Origin: Candidatus Merdivicinus intestinigallinarum
Lineage (GTDB): Bacteria; Bacillota; Clostridia; Oscillospirales; Ruminococcaceae
Length of the DNA: 64,000 nt
Direction: 5' to 3'
Assembly (NCBI GenBank): GCA_018713335.1
Contig: DVOW01000025.1
Location: 163,486 to 227,485 of the forward strand
The notes under the pieces are model-generated. The model was not told where the DNA came from. It saw nothing but the letters and a program-made list of their open reading frames with translations, and did no database searches. The position numbers and the translations under genes are program-made. Of this stretch, positions 1 through 9,299 are shown in pieces. Positions within the stretch are counted from its first letter, which is position 1. Every line of letters starts with the position of its first letter.

Positions 1-2
1 TC

Positions 3-41
3 GTCTCAGTTCTGTTCGTCTTTATCGGTATCCCGGTGTAA
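3..41 (+). CDS. ntpK: V-type ATPase subunit K, C-terminal end only
   Basis: Only the last 12 codons are in the window, reading VSVLFVFIGIPV and then TAA at 39-41. The hydrophobic tail and its place directly before the subunit E gene fit the membrane rotor (proteolipid) subunit, which lies upstream of E in ntpKECGABD-type operons. The assignment rests mainly on this gene order. The body of the gene lies outside the window. Confidence 0.6.
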   Translation, partial: VSVLFVFIGIPV

Positions 42-53
42 GGGGGAATTGAT

Positions 54-695
54 TTGGGTGCGGAAGCGATTTTAGAAAAAATCCGCAAAAACGCGGAGGA
101 GGAGGCCGCCGCCCTGGCAAAACAGGGGGAGGAAAAGGCCGAAGCCGCCGCCGGTAAAATCCGGGCGGACGCCGAAGCCGAAGCGGCCGCGATTCTCGAA
201 AACGCCCGCCAAAGGGCGGAGGAGCTGGAAAAGCGGGAACGGCTGATGGCGGGGCTTCAAATCCGGAAAAATACCCTGGCGGCCCGCCGGGCGGTGATGG
301 ACGAGGCCTTTTCCATGGCCGGGGAACAGCTGGCGGACTTGCCCAAGGAACGGTGGGAGGCCCTTATCACCCGGCTTTTGCTGGAAGCGGCGGAAACCGG
401 CGCGGAAATTATGGAAATCCCGGCGGCTGACCGGGAGAAATACGAGTGGACGCCGGAAGGGAACCTGCCCATTATCGGCGAAAAGAGTTTTTTCAAACGC
501 TTAAACGCCGCTTTGAAGGAATCCGGCCGGGAAGGGAAGCTGACCCTTGGGGACGCTCCCGCCAATGTCACCGGCGGGTTCCGGCTTATGGGGCCGGTTT
601 ACGACGTAGACGCGTCCTTTGACGCTTTGCTCTCCCAGGCCCGGGAGGACTGGGAGCAGGAAATTTACCGGATTTTGTATCCCAAAGACGAGTAA
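54..695 (+). CDS. ntpE: V-type ATP synthase subunit E (peripheral stalk)
   Basis: This 213-residue protein is the peripheral-stalk subunit that holds the A3B3 head against rotation. Residues 1-70 are an Ala/Glu/Lys-rich coiled coil, as expected for the E-subunit N-terminal helix. The C-terminal half contains the compact head-binding domain, including a VTGGFRL stretch typical of the family. The start is a TTG at 54 with AGGGGG seven bases upstream; no ATG fits. It follows subunit K by 12 bases and precedes subunit C by 15, so it is an inner gene of the operon. Length is normal. Confidence 0.9.
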   Translation: MGAEAILEKIRKNAEEEAAALAKQGEEKAEAAAGKIRADAEAEAAAILENARQRAEELEKRERLMAGLQIRKNTLAARRAVMDEAFSMAGEQLADLPKERWEALITRLLLEAAETGAEIMEIPAADREKYEWTPEGNLPIIGEKSFFKRLNAALKESGREGKLTLGDAPANVTGGFRLMGPVYDVDASFDALLSQAREDWEQEIYRILYPKDE

Positions 696-710
696 GAAGG
701 GGGTGGGAAG

Positions 711-1628
711 ATGGCAACAGTCAGCTATCCCTTTGCCGTAGGCCGCATCCGGGCGCTGGAGCTGAAGCTTATTGACGCTCTCCGGTGGGCGCGCCTCCGG
801 GAAGCGGGCCGGGAAGAAGCGGCGCGGCTCCTTTCGGAAACCGGATACGGGAACGGCGCCCCCAAGGACGACCCGGAAGCCATGATCCGGACGGAGGAGG
901 AAGAAACCCGCCGGGTGATTGCCGAGCTTTCCCCGGAACCGGCCTGGACGGACCTGTTCCTTCTGCCCATTGACGCCCACAACCTGAAAGCGGCTTATAA
1001 GGGGAAACGCCTTTCCCAGGATGTTTCCCGCCTTTTGACGGAGGGCGGGACTGTCCAGCCGGAAATCATGCGCCTTTCGGTGGAAACCGGGGAATACTCC
1101 ATGCTCCCGGAGGCTTTCCGGGCGGTATTGGAGGAGGCAGATCATTTTGACAGCCTGCTTTCCTTCAGCGCGGCAGTGGACCGGGCGGTGTTCGAACAGA
1201 TCCGGCTTGTCTTGCGAAAGAAGAAAAATCCCCTTTTGTCCCGGTATTTTTCCGCCCAGGCGGATTTTACCAACGTCTTAAGCGTCCTGCGGGCGGCGGC
1301 GTTAAAATGGGACCGGGAAACCCTTTTGCAGGTGCTTCTTCCCGGCGGGACCATCCCGGAGGAGGCGTTTCCAGAGGCTTTGGCTTCGGGCCAGTTTATC
1401 CCTGTGCTTTGCAAAGGGGAGTTTTCCTCTGTAATCCAGCGGGTGCTGGAGGACTATGCCCGGGACGGGCAGCTGGTGGAAGCGGAAAAGCGTTTTACAC
1501 AGGAGCGCATCGCCCTTTTGAACGAAGGGCAGGACGACGCCTTCAGCATCGGGCCCATTGCCTGCTACCTGATGCGGCGGGAAAATGAGGCAAGGGAGCT
1601 GCGGGTGCTCTTTGCCCAGAAAGCGTAG
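711..1628 (+). CDS. ntpC: V-type ATP synthase subunit C (central-stalk cap)
   Basis: This 305-residue subunit joins the central rotor shaft to the membrane K ring (the NtpC/AtpC, or eukaryotic d, family). It is all-helical, with the repeated helical units expected for the family. The motif GPIACYLMRRENEARELR near the C-terminus is the well-conserved end of the family. The start ATG at 711 has AAGAAGGGGGTGGGAAG in front. It sits 15 bases after subunit E and 21 before subunit F, inside one transcript. Confidence 0.9.
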   Translation: MATVSYPFAVGRIRALELKLIDALRWARLREAGREEAARLLSETGYGNGAPKDDPEAMIRTEEEETRRVIAELSPEPAWTDLFLLPIDAHNLKAAYKGKRLSQDVSRLLTEGGTVQPEIMRLSVETGEYSMLPEAFRAVLEEADHFDSLLSFSAAVDRAVFEQIRLVLRKKKNPLLSRYFSAQADFTNVLSVLRAAALKWDRETLLQVLLPGGTIPEEAFPEALASGQFIPVLCKGEFSSVIQRVLEDYARDGQLVEAEKRFTQERIALLNEGQDDAFSIGPIACYLMRRENEARELRVLFAQKA

Positions 1629-1649
1629 CTTGGAAAGGAGGGTTTCCCT

Positions 1650-1976
1650 GTGAGCCAGGAAAAACAGGGCGGCGGCATTGCCGTCATCGGCGACCGGGAA
1701 TCGGTGATGCTGTTCCGGGTGCTGGGGCTTGAGACCTTCCCCGCCGAAACGGCGGAGGAAGCGGCCCGGGCTATCCATAAACTGGCCCGGGAGGGCTGCT
1801 CCATCATCTATATCACCGAGGGGCTGGCCCGGATGGTTCCCGAGGAACTTGCCCGGTACCAGGCCCGGACCTGCCCGGCCATTATCCCTATCCCCGGAAG
1901 CAAGGGGGCCGACGGCTTCGGCCGGGAGCAAATTCAGAGCAATATCTATAAAGCGGTCGGAATGGACCTGCAATAG
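1650..1976 (+). CDS. ntpG: V-type ATP synthase subunit F
   Basis: This 108-residue soluble subunit sits on the central stalk with subunit D. It begins with the family-typical pattern IAVIGDRESVMLFRVLGL, a Rossmann-like strand and helix, and has a second strand at IIYITEGLA. The GTG start at 1650 is chosen because GGAAAGGAGG lies just upstream. The symbol follows the Enterococcus ntp nomenclature, in which ntpG encodes the F subunit and lies between C and A. Normal length; no oddities. Confidence 0.88.
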   Translation: MSQEKQGGGIAVIGDRESVMLFRVLGLETFPAETAEEAARAIHKLAREGCSIIYITEGLARMVPEELARYQARTCPAIIPIPGSKGADGFGREQIQSNIYKAVGMDLQ

Positions 1977-1999
1977 TCTGCCGATAGAAGGAGAAGAAT

Positions 2000-3796
2000 A
2001 TGAACAGTCCAAAGGAACAGGAAGCCCGCGGAGTTATCCGCAAGGTGGCCGGCCCTCTGATTGTGGCGGAAGGCATGGGCGGCGTCCAGATGTTCGACGT
2101 GGTCCGGGTCAGCGAAAAGCGCTTAATCGGGGAGGTCATCGAGCTGCGGGGGGACCGGGCTTCCATTCAGGTATATGAGGAAACGGCGGGTTTAGGCCCC
2201 GGAGAACCGGTTTACGGCACCGGCGAGCCTTTATCCGTGGAGCTGGCCCCGGGCCTCATCGAGGGGATTTTTGACGGTATCCAGCGGCCCTTGAACGTGA
2301 TTTACGAAACCGCCGGCGACCGGATCACACGGGGCGTTGAGGTGCCCAAACTGAACCGGGAGAAAAAATGGGCCTTTGCGCCTGTGGCCAAAGTCGGGGA
2401 CAAGCTGGTCCCCGGCGATATCCTGGGCACGGTCCAGGAGACCCCGGCGGTCCTCCATAAGATCATGATGCCCCCAAAAGCGTCCGGCACCCTGGAATGG
2501 ATCTTTGAAGGGGAAGCCACCATCGTGGAGCCCATCGCCAGGATCCGCAAGGAAAACGGGGAACTGCTGGAGCTCCCCATGCTGCAAAAATGGCCCGTCC
2601 GCCGGGGCCGCCCTACGGCGGAAAAAATCGCCCCGGATGAGCCCATGGTCACGGGCCAGCGGGTCATCGACACCCTGTTCCCCATTGCCAAAGGGGGCAT
2701 CGCCGCCATCCCCGGGCCCTTCGGCTCCGGAAAGACGGTGGTGCAGCACCAGCTGGCCAAATGGGCGGACGCGGATATCATCGTTTACATTGGCTGCGGC
2801 GAACGGGGCAACGAGATGACCGACGTCCTGCTGGAATTCCCCGAACTCCACGACCCCCGCACCGGCCTTTCCCTGATGAAGCGGACGGTGCTCATCGCCA
2901 ATACCTCGGATATGCCGGTGGCCGCCCGGGAAGCTTCCATTTACAGCGGCATCACCATCGCCGAGTATTTCCGGGATATGGGCTATAAGGTGGCCATTAT
3001 GGCGGACTCCACCTCCCGCTGGGCCGAGGCTTTGCGGGAAATGTCCGGCCGTTTGGAGGAAATGCCCGGCGAAGAAGGGTACCCGGCTTATCTCGGGTCC
3101 CGTCTGGCGGAATTCTACGAGCGTGCGGGCTTTGTCCGGTGCCTGGGTTCCGATGGGCGCACCGGGGCCATTTCCGCCATCGGGGCGGTGTCCCCTCCCG
3201 GCGGCGATACTTCGGAGCCGGTTTCCCAGGCCACCCTGCGGATCGTCAAGGTGTTCTGGGGCCTTTCCGCGGACCTGGCCTACAAGCGGCATTTTCCGGC
3301 CATTGACTGGCTCACCAGCTATTCTTTGTACAGCGACAATCTGTCGGAATATTTCGACCGGGCAGTTGCCCCCGGCTGGTCCGCCCAGGTGGCGGAGGTC
3401 CGCCGGATCTTGCAGGAGGAAGCGGAGCTTCAGGAGATCGTCCGGCTGGTGGGCGTGGACGCCCTGGCCTTAAAGGACCGGATGACCCTGGAGGCGGCCC
3501 GTTCCATCCGGGAGGATTTCCTGCACCAGATCGCCTTTGACGATGTGGACACCTATACTTCCCCCAAAAAACAATACGGGATGCTGAAGCTCATCCTTAC
3601 CTGGTACCACAAGGGGGAGGAAGCCGTGGCGGCGGAAGTCCCCTTGGAGCAGATCCTCACCATGCCGGTGGTGGAAAAGATCGGGCGGCTCAAACGTGTC
3701 CCGGAGGATCAGTGGGACGCCCATTACGCCGCAGTCACCGGGGAGCTGGAATCCCAGTTTGCCGGGCTCATGGAGGAGGAAGCCGATCATGCGTAA
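2000..3796 (+). CDS. ntpA: V-type ATP synthase catalytic subunit A
   Basis: This is the 598-residue nucleotide-binding catalytic subunit of the A3B3 head. Visible features are the N-terminal beta-barrel, the long non-homologous insertion typical of V-type A subunits (about residues 110-200), and a Walker A loop GPFGSGKT at about residues 239-246. Further on are [23 protein letters not shown] and the [10 protein letters not shown] segment. All catalytic motifs are intact. The start ATG at 2000 is preceded by AGAAGGAGAAGAAT. The end overlaps the start of subunit B by eight bases, suggesting coupled translation. Confidence 0.97.
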   Translation: MNSPKEQEARGVIRKVAGPLIVAEGMGGVQMFDVVRVSEKRLIGEVIELRGDRASIQVYEETAGLGPGEPVYGTGEPLSVELAPGLIEGIFDGIQRPLNVIYETAGDRITRGVEVPKLNREKKWAFAPVAKVGDKLVPGDILGTVQETPAVLHKIMMPPKASGTLEWIFEGEATIVEPIARIRKENGELLELPMLQKWPVRRGRPTAEKIAPDEPMVTGQRVIDTLFPIAKGGIAAIPGPFGSGKTVVQHQLAKWADADIIVYIGCGERGNEMTDVLLEFPELHDPRTGLSLMKRTVLIANTSDMPVAAREASIYSGITIAEYFRDMGYKVAIMADSTSRWAEALREMSGRLEEMPGEEGYPAYLGSRLAEFYERAGFVRCLGSDGRTGAISAIGAVSPPGGDTSEPVSQATLRIVKVFWGLSADLAYKRHFPAIDWLTSYSLYSDNLSEYFDRAVAPGWSAQVAEVRRILQEEAELQEIVRLVGVDALALKDRMTLEAARSIREDFLHQIAFDDVDTYTSPKKQYGMLKLILTWYHKGEEAVAAEVPLEQILTMPVVEKIGRLKRVPEDQWDAHYAAVTGELESQFAGLMEEEADHA

Positions 3797-5174
3797 AGAA
3801 TATAAAACCATCCGGGAAGTCGTGGGCCCCCTGATGCTGGTGGACGGCGTCGCCGGGGTCAAATACGACGAACTGGTGGAAATTGAGCAGGCCGACGGGG
3901 AAATCCGGGTGGGCAAGGTGCTGGAAGTGGACCGGGACCGGGCCATGGTCCAGCTGTTTGAAAGCTCCCAGGGGCTGCGCATTGCCGATTCCAAGGCCCG
4001 TTTTTTGGGCCACGGCACCGAACTGAAGGTAAGCCCCGATATGCTGGGGCGGATTTTTGACGGTATGGGCAACCCCATTGACGGCGGGCCGGAGATCATC
4101 CCCGAGGCCCGGATGAACATCAACGGTTCCCCCATCAACCCTGCTGCCCGGGACTACCCGGCGGAATTTATCCAGACCGGCGTGTCCGCCATTGACGGCC
4201 TAAACACCCTGGTCCGGGGGCAGAAGCTGCCGGTTTTCTCCGGCTCCGGCCTGCCCCACGCCCAGCTGGCGGCCCAGATCGCAAGACAGGCCCAGGTGCG
4301 GGGCACCGGCGAGAAATTCGCCGTTGTTTTCGGAGCCATCGGCATCACCTTTGAGGAGGCGGACTTCTTTATCAAGGATTTCCGCCGCACCGGCGCCATC
4401 GACCGGGCCGTCCTCTTTATGAACCTGGCCAACGACCCGGCCGTGGAGCGTATCGCCACCCCCCGCATGGCCATTACCTGCGCCGAATACCTGGCCTATG
4501 AGCTGGGCATGCACGTTTTGGTCATCCTCACCGACATCACCAACTACGCTGAAGCCCTGCGGGAGGTTTCCGCGGCACGGAAGGAGGTCCCCGGCCGCCG
4601 GGGATACCCGGGCTACCTGTACACCGACCTGGCCTCTTTGTATGAACGGGCCGGACGTATCCGGGGCAAGAAGGGCTCCATCACCCAGCTGCCCATCCTC
4701 ACCATGCCCGAGGACGACAAGACCCACCCCATCCCCGACCTGACCGGCTATATCACCGAGGGGCAGATCATCCTGTCCCGGGAGCTTTACCACAAGGGCG
4801 TCATGCCCCCCATTGACGTATTGCCATCTTTGTCCCGTCTGAAGGACAAAGGCATCGGCGAAGGCAAGACCCGGGCCGACCATTCCGGCGTCATGAACCA
4901 GCTGTTCTCCGCCTATGCCCGGGGCAAGGAAGCTAGGGAACTGGCGGTCATCCTGGGCGAAGCGGCCCTGTCCAGCATGGATAAGCTCTACGCCAAATTC
5001 GCCGACGCCTTTGAAAAGGAATACGTTTCCCAGGGGTATCAGACAAACCGCACCATTGAGGAGACCCTGGACATCGGCTGGAAGCTGCTGGGCATCCTGC
5101 CCCGCAGCGAGCTGAAGCGCATCAAGGACGAGTACCTGGACCTCTACTATCCCAAATCCGGCGAAAAGGAGTGA
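3789..5174 (+). CDS. ntpB: V-type ATP synthase regulatory subunit B
   Basis: This 461-residue subunit is the non-catalytic partner of subunit A in the head. It starts [16 protein letters not shown]. The P-loop position reads [11 protein letters not shown], without the Walker lysine, as is usual for B subunits. The segment [20 protein letters not shown] supplies residues to the A/B interface. The frame is open upstream, but the ATG at 3789 is chosen for its GGAGG site in the end of ntpA and its match to the family N-terminus. It overlaps ntpA by eight bases. Confidence 0.97.
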   Translation: MRKEYKTIREVVGPLMLVDGVAGVKYDELVEIEQADGEIRVGKVLEVDRDRAMVQLFESSQGLRIADSKARFLGHGTELKVSPDMLGRIFDGMGNPIDGGPEIIPEARMNINGSPINPAARDYPAEFIQTGVSAIDGLNTLVRGQKLPVFSGSGLPHAQLAAQIARQAQVRGTGEKFAVVFGAIGITFEEADFFIKDFRRTGAIDRAVLFMNLANDPAVERIATPRMAITCAEYLAYELGMHVLVILTDITNYAEALREVSAARKEVPGRRGYPGYLYTDLASLYERAGRIRGKKGSITQLPILTMPEDDKTHPIPDLTGYITEGQIILSRELYHKGVMPPIDVLPSLSRLKDKGIGEGKTRADHSGVMNQLFSAYARGKEARELAVILGEAALSSMDKLYAKFADAFEKEYVSQGYQTNRTIEETLDIGWKLLGILPRSELKRIKDEYLDLYYPKSGEKE

Positions 5175-5180
5175 TCTGCC

Positions 5181-5825
5181 ATGGCCATTCGCGTAAACCC
5201 CACCCGGATGGAGCTGACCCGTTTAAAAAAGCGGCTGAAAACCGCCGTCAAGGGCCACAAGCTCTTAAAGGACAAGCGGGATGAAATGGTGCGGCAGTTC
5301 ATGCTCTATATCCGCCGGAACCGGGAGCTGCGGGCCGAGGTAGAGGAGGCCCTGGGCCGGGACATGAAGCGGGTCGCCGTGGCTTCCGCCCGGATGGGGG
5401 AGGCCGATATCGGCGAGGCCCTGCTGTCCGAAGCCGCCGGGACGGTATCGGTGACAGTGGGGGAACGGAACATCATGGGCGTCACCGTCCCCGCCTTCGC
5501 CTCCCAGGGGGGCGGCCAGCTCACCGGCCTGCCTTACAGCTTCGCCTTCACCTCGGCGGAATTGGATGGGGCGGTGCTGGACCTGGCGGACTTAATGCCC
5601 AAGCTCATTGAGCTGGCTCAGGTGGAAAAGACCTGCTCCATGCTGGCGGATGAGATCGAGAAAACCCGCCGCCGGGTCAACGCCCTGGAGCATGTCATGA
5701 TCCCCGAGACCCAGCAGGCCATCAAATTCATCACCATGAAGCTGGAGGACAACGAGCGCAGCAACGTCACCCGGCTTATGAAAGTGAAGGATATGATCTT
5801 AAAGGAACAGGGCGCTCAGTCATAA
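5181..5825 (+). CDS. ntpD: V-type ATP synthase subunit D (central rotor shaft)
   Basis: This 214-residue coiled-coil subunit forms the rotating shaft inside the A3B3 head. It opens with the family pattern NPTRMELTRLKKRLKTA, followed by a long amphipathic helix. The C-terminal helix includes RRRVNALEHVMIP, highly conserved in D subunits. The ATG at 5181 follows the subunit B stop by six bases, with AAAAGGAGTG upstream. It is the last gene of the operon; a strong terminator follows at once. Confidence 0.95.
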   Translation: MAIRVNPTRMELTRLKKRLKTAVKGHKLLKDKRDEMVRQFMLYIRRNRELRAEVEEALGRDMKRVAVASARMGEADIGEALLSEAAGTVSVTVGERNIMGVTVPAFASQGGGQLTGLPYSFAFTSAELDGAVLDLADLMPKLIELAQVEKTCSMLADEIEKTRRRVNALEHVMIPETQQAIKFITMKLEDNERSNVTRLMKVKDMILKEQGAQS

Positions 5826-5827
5826 CG

Positions 5828-5880
5828 GACAGCCGTTTTTTGCGGGGAGGGAATCCCTGTCAAAAAGCGGCTGTTTTTTG
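5828..5880 (+). terminator. Rho-independent terminator of the V-ATPase operon
   Basis: The arms GACAGCCGTTTTTTG and CAAAAAGCGGCTG can pair, and a TTTTTTG tract follows. It begins three bases after the ntpD stop codon. Confidence 0.85.
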
Positions 5881-5984
5881 TTGAATAGGATGAATTTGCG
5901 CGCGTATTCTCGAAAAGTTTCATCGCTTTGCCGGGGGCTTTCCAGTATCCGCCAATCAAACCTGAAAATTGCAAAAATTATCCA

Positions 5985-6013
5985 TTGCTTTTTTGGCGGA
6001 TCTGTCATATAAT
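5985..6013 (+). promoter_or_regulatory. Sigma-A type promoter of the small wall-binding protein gene
   Basis: The -35 box TTGCTT (5985-5990) and the perfect -10 box TATAAT (6008-6013) are separated by 17 bases. The leader to the ATG at 6072 is about 50 bases. Confidence 0.75.
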
Positions 6014-6071
6014 AAAAGCCACGGCCTGCGGAGGTTTTACGTCCGCTGCCGGAACTCAGGAGGTTTTATTT

Positions 6072-6485
6072 ATGATCTGGAAAAAAATGATGTCTTTCTC
6101 TTTGGCGGCCATGCTGGCTGTGGCGGCGGCCGCGCCGGTATTTGCGGAGGATGTTTCCGTACAGCCCATCAGCGCCCCGAATACCGCAAACAGCGCCATT
6201 GCCGCTTCCAACGGGCCGGAAGGCGCGCTGAGCGCAAACGGCTGGTTCTGGGACGCGGAAAAAACCGGCTGGTTCTACCGGGATTTCGCCACTGGACAGC
6301 TGAAGACCGGCTGGCTCCAGAACGGCGACGTTTGGTATTACCTGGAAAATGACGGAAAAATGGTGTCCAATGCCTGGAAATGGATCGACGGCCAGTGCTA
6401 CTACTTTTACAGCACCGGCGAAATGGCCGCCGGCGCCACCGTGGACGGCTATACAGTAGCCGCCGACGGCGCGTGGGTGAAATAA
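6072..6485 (+). CDS. Small secreted cell-wall-binding repeat protein
   Basis: This 137-residue protein begins with a Lys-led, Ala-rich signal peptide (residues 1 to about 24, ending PVFA). After a short Ser/Asn/Ala spacer come two or three choline-binding-like repeats rich in Trp, Tyr and Gly, for example GWFWDAEKTGWFYRD, LKTGWLQNGDVWYYLENDG and WIDGQCYYFYSTGEM. Such repeats anchor proteins to teichoic or other wall polymers. No catalytic domain is attached, so it may be a stand-alone surface decoration or adaptor. The ATG at 6072 is selected over upstream in-frame starts because AGGAGG and the signal peptide fit it. It has its own promoter and terminator. Confidence 0.8.
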   Translation: MIWKKMMSFSLAAMLAVAAAAPVFAEDVSVQPISAPNTANSAIAASNGPEGALSANGWFWDAEKTGWFYRDFATGQLKTGWLQNGDVWYYLENDGKMVSNAWKWIDGQCYYFYSTGEMAAGATVDGYTVAADGAWVK

Positions 6486-6503
6486 GCCCCAAGTTTTTGT
6501 GAG

Positions 6504-6536
6504 AAGCCTCCCGCGGGGAACTGCGGGGGGCTTTTC
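6504..6536 (+). terminator. Rho-independent terminator
   Basis: The stem AGCCTCCCGC / GCGGGGGGCT is followed by TTTTC, 20 bases after the wall-binding gene. Confidence 0.75.
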
Positions 6537-6543
6537 ACTTGTT

Positions 6544-6790
6544 CTGCTTGCTGGTGCAAATAAGCCGTGGAGGTAATTAGGGGAGATTCTAGACCGTCAT
6601 TTTGCAAAGCAAAATGTCGGCGGCGGAACATCGCCGGGCGGTCTGCGGACCGCCTCTTATTTTTATGTTCGCGGCCTGGCCGCGAAAAGCAGGATTTCGT
6701 TTTCTGCGGAAAACGAGAATGGGACTCCGTCCCCTTCACCCCTGCAAGCTTTTGAAAAAGCTTGACCAAAACTTCCCTTTTCTCTTTTGT
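6544..6790 (+). repeat. Multi-hairpin dispersed element, copy A
   Basis: First of seven copies of an intergenic element in this window. Successive hairpins are: 6594-6620 (ATTTTGC arms), 6637-6654 (GGCGGTCTGCGGACCGCC), 6668-6686 (TTCGCGGCCTGGCCGCGAA), 6698-6715 (CGTTTTCTGCGGAAAACG), 6721-6734 (GGGACTCCGTCCCC) and 6746-6763 (AAGCTTTTGAAAAAGCTT). A C/T-rich tail ACCAAAACTTCCCTTTTC follows. The left edge is CTGCTTGCTGGTGCAAA. No convincing protein is encoded. Copies B-G keep the hairpins while changing the stem sequences. Confidence 0.85.
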
Positions 6791-6825
6791 AAAGTTTTAC
6801 TTTTAAGGGAGCTTTTGACGCGCTG

Positions 6826-6857
6826 AGCCCTCCCGCGGGAAACCCGGGGGGCTTTTT
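6826..6857 (+). terminator. Terminator-like hairpin downstream of repeat copy A
   Basis: The arms AGCCCTCC and GGGGGGCT flank a GC-rich loop, and TTTTTG follows. It lies just before the promoter of the next gene and may insulate it. Confidence 0.7.
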
Positions 6858-6860
6858 GTC

Positions 6861-6889
6861 TTGCGCTTTCTGCGAAAAATTGGTACAAT
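6861..6889 (+). promoter_or_regulatory. Promoter of the PHP phosphoesterase gene
   Basis: TTGCGC (6861-6866), 17 bases, then TACAAT (6884-6889) preceded by TGG, which gives an extended -10. The same TTGGTACAAT block recurs in the promoter at 7635-7663. Confidence 0.75.
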
Positions 6890-6925
6890 AGAAGGGAAAA
6901 CCAGGATTTGCAGGAGGAAGATCTT

Positions 6926-7591
6926 ATGCTCTACCGTACCGAATTGCACTGCCACACCCAGGGCGTCAGCGTCTGCGGGAAATGCCCCCCGGAGGAAGCG
7001 GCCCGCCTTTATATAGAAGCCGGCTATCGGACCGTGGTGGTCACCGACCATATGAACCGCTGGACTTTCCGGGATTTCCCGGAGGGGACCCCCTGGGAAG
7101 CCATGGTCCGGCACTTCCTGTCCGGCTGGGAACGGTTCCGGAAGGCCGCCGGGGACCGGCTCTTTGTTTTGCCGGGGATGGAGCTGCGGTTCGACGAGAA
7201 CGACAACGATTACCTGGTCTACGGCATTACGCCGGAATTTTTGCTGGCCCACCCGGAAATGATGGGAATGGACCCGGCCTCCTTTTCGGAACTGGCCCAT
7301 GAAAACGGCTGCATGATTTTCCAGGCCCACCCCTTCCGGAACCGGATGACGGTCATCGACCCCCGGTGTCTGGACGGCATCGAGGTCTATAACGGCCATA
7401 AAGGCCACGATTCCCGCAACGACATCGCCCAAAGCTGGGCGGAACGGTACGGGCTCCTGCAAATCAGCGGCTCCGATTCCCATTATGTGGATTCCTGCGG
7501 CACCGGCGGCATCCTGACCCCAGAGCCGGTCCGTTCCAGCCGGGAGCTTTTGGAGGTTTTGAAGGCCCAGCCCCAGCTGATCCGGGAATAG
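6926..7591 (+). CDS. PHP-domain metal-dependent phosphoesterase
   Basis: This 221-residue protein has the PHP fold signature. It opens with TELHCHTQ (metal-binding His8 and His10), then VVVTDHMN, FQAHPFRN and, near the end, ISGSDSHYVD. These are the scattered His/Asp residues that bind the metal cluster. Relatives include histidinol-phosphatase-like and nucleotide phosphoesterases; the substrate cannot be named from sequence. A TTG at 6908 is in frame, but AGGAGG at 6912-6917 sits eight bases before the ATG at 6926, which is chosen. Its own promoter lies directly upstream, so it is probably a single-gene transcript. Confidence 0.85.
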   Translation: MLYRTELHCHTQGVSVCGKCPPEEAARLYIEAGYRTVVVTDHMNRWTFRDFPEGTPWEAMVRHFLSGWERFRKAAGDRLFVLPGMELRFDENDNDYLVYGITPEFLLAHPEMMGMDPASFSELAHENGCMIFQAHPFRNRMTVIDPRCLDGIEVYNGHKGHDSRNDIAQSWAERYGLLQISGSDSHYVDSCGTGGILTPEPVRSSRELLEVLKAQPQLIRE

Positions 7592-7634
7592 TTTTCTTTT
7601 GGGGCGGCATTTTGATGAAAAATCCGGAAATACC

Positions 7635-7663
7635 TTGCATTTTATTGGAAAAATTGGTACAAT
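7635..7663 (+). promoter_or_regulatory. Promoter of the methyltransferase gene
   Basis: TTGCAT (7635-7640), a 17-base spacer, then TACAAT (7658-7663) with an upstream TGG extension. Confidence 0.75.
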
Positions 7664-7701
7664 ATAATTAATTCCAAAAAGAAATGAAAGGGTGAGTCGT
7701 T

Positions 7702-8454
7702 ATGACCCGGTCGGAATGCAGATTGTTGTGCGCGGCGGAAGAAAAAGCGTTTTACGGCGGCAAGGGGAGCACCCATCTGAATGGGCGGTGGTTTTCCGAT
7801 TCCCTGCCTTGGGATTTCCAGCAGATGCTGCGTTCCCGGCTCACCGGGCAAAGCGTCTTTCTGGACCTGGGGAGCGGCAGCGTCAGCTTCCTCCTTTCCC
7901 TAGACCCGGCCCCCGGCTGCGCCTTTTACGGCGAGGAGGACGAGGGGACGGCCGCCATCCTGCGCCAGCGGTTCAAGCCCTACGGCGTGGAGGTGCGGCA
8001 GGTAGTGGACCAAAAGGACCTGCCCTTCAGCGATGGAAAATTTGACTTGGTGTATACCCGCAACGGCCGGTTCGACCCTTCCGAGGTCTGCCGGGTCTTA
8101 AAAAAGGGCGGGTATTTTCTGACCCAGCAGTCCGGCGGCATTGACGGGCGGTTTAACGGAAAGCTGTTCCCGGGCTGGAAGGAAACAGCCGGAGAGGACA
8201 ATTTGAACAGCGCTATCACCCGTCTGGAAGACGCGGGCTTTTTGGTGCTGAAGGGGCAGGAGGCCCGGCCGGAGATCCGGTTCCGGGATGTTGGCGCCCT
8301 GGCTTACTGGATCCACGCGGCCGGATGGCAGCCCCTGGATTTTTCCGTGGAAAAGCAGGAGGAGGCCTTTTGGGAATTGCAGAAGGAGCTGGAGCAGAGC
8401 GGCGTCCTGTCCTGCCGGGAGCACCAGTTTGTGGCGGAGGCGCAGAAGGTTTAA
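7702..8454 (+). CDS. Class I SAM-dependent methyltransferase
   Basis: This 250-residue protein carries the Rossmann methyltransferase motif I FLDLGSGS (about residues 48-55), an acidic motif II, and a post-motif IV strand FDLVYTRNGRF. The motif LKKGGYFLTQQ is typical of methyltransferase family 11 proteins. The C-terminal third probably shapes the acceptor site; the substrate is unknown. The ATG at 7702 is preceded by GAAAGGGTGAGTCGTT. A membrane-protein gene starts 19 bases after its stop, so the two are probably cotranscribed. Confidence 0.8.
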   Translation: MTRSECRLLCAAEEKAFYGGKGSTHLNGRWFSDSLPWDFQQMLRSRLTGQSVFLDLGSGSVSFLLSLDPAPGCAFYGEEDEGTAAILRQRFKPYGVEVRQVVDQKDLPFSDGKFDLVYTRNGRFDPSEVCRVLKKGGYFLTQQSGGIDGRFNGKLFPGWKETAGEDNLNSAITRLEDAGFLVLKGQEARPEIRFRDVGALAYWIHAAGWQPLDFSVEKQEEAFWELQKELEQSGVLSCREHQFVAEAQKV

Positions 8455-8473
8455 GACATCAAAGGAGGTTCCC

Positions 8474-9223
8474 ATGGAACGAAAAACGGAGCATCGCACG
8501 CAAAAATGGAAAGGCGCCGCCGGCGCGTCCGGCCTTTACCGGATCGATTACCCGGAGCCCATGACTGTGCGGGAGATTTTTCAGATTGGCCCGGCGTCGC
8601 TGATCGCCAGGGTCATGCTGTTTGCCGTTGTATTCGGTTTGGCCGGGTTCCTCTTTTCTTTAAACGTCTACGGGGTTTTGGATTTTATCAAGGGCAAGGA
8701 CCTGCTGCTGTTGTTTTTGGGCATTTTCATCCTGGCGGGGTCCTTTGTCCTGGGGAAAAAAGTGGGGCGGCCCTTTGCCCTGATCCTTAAATGGGTGGGG
8801 ATGCCGGCCCTGTTCCTGGGGGTTTATGGGGTAGTCCTGGTGCGGTTCGGGTTCGCGGCTTTCCTGCTGGGTCCGGTGGATCTGTTTGTGGGGACAACCT
8901 GCCAGACCCTTTTGGACAGCAATACGGCGGGGTACGCCGCTTTCCACGGCCTGCTCCGGCTGCTGCTGGGCATCAAGGGGCTGTTCCTGAAGGAGGGGAG
9001 CAGCGCCAGCGTTCTGATGGTGCTGGTGCAGGTTTACCGGGAAATGGGCGCGGAGGTCAATTATTATGTGGTGGTGCCGGTGCTGATCCTCATATCCCTG
9101 GCGCTGTTTGCGGGAACGGTGCTGCTGATCGAAGTCTGCGCCTGGCTGACCATGCTGATCCCCGCGGCGGCCTGCTACGGGGCTTCCCGCCTGCTGCGGA
9201 TGCTGGACGAAAAATTCTTATAA
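8474..9223 (+). CDS. Polytopic membrane protein of unknown function
   Basis: This 249-residue protein has a charged N-terminal tail of about 35 residues, then five or six strongly hydrophobic segments (for example VMLFAVVFGLAGFLFSLNV and LLLLFLGIFILAGSFVLG). I do not recognise the family. The frame is open far upstream, but the ATG at 8474 has an ideal AAAGGAGG at 8461-8468 and is chosen. It probably shares a transcript with the methyltransferase upstream. A terminator follows directly. Confidence 0.7.
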   Translation: MERKTEHRTQKWKGAAGASGLYRIDYPEPMTVREIFQIGPASLIARVMLFAVVFGLAGFLFSLNVYGVLDFIKGKDLLLLFLGIFILAGSFVLGKKVGRPFALILKWVGMPALFLGVYGVVLVRFGFAAFLLGPVDLFVGTTCQTLLDSNTAGYAAFHGLLRLLLGIKGLFLKEGSSASVLMVLVQVYREMGAEVNYYVVVPVLILISLALFAGTVLLIEVCAWLTMLIPAAACYGASRLLRMLDEKFL

Positions 9224-9231
9224 AGAAAAAC

Positions 9232-9257
9232 AGCCGCCCTTTGAGGCGGCTTTAAAA
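9232..9257 (+). terminator. Rho-independent terminator
   Basis: The stem AGCCGCC / GGCGGCT has a short CTTTGA loop and a T/A-rich tail. It ends the methyltransferase-membrane protein unit. The same AGCCGCC-loop-GGCGGCT hairpin closes several other genes here (9740, 32741, 33167). Confidence 0.7.
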
Positions 9258-9299
9258 TTTTGAAAAACTTGGCAAAAGAGAAAAGGGAAAGTTTGCAAG

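Noticed and set aside
6590..6826. Open frames within the multi-hairpin elements as small proteins
   Set aside because: Frames differ between copies and are broken by small insertions, while the hairpins are kept.
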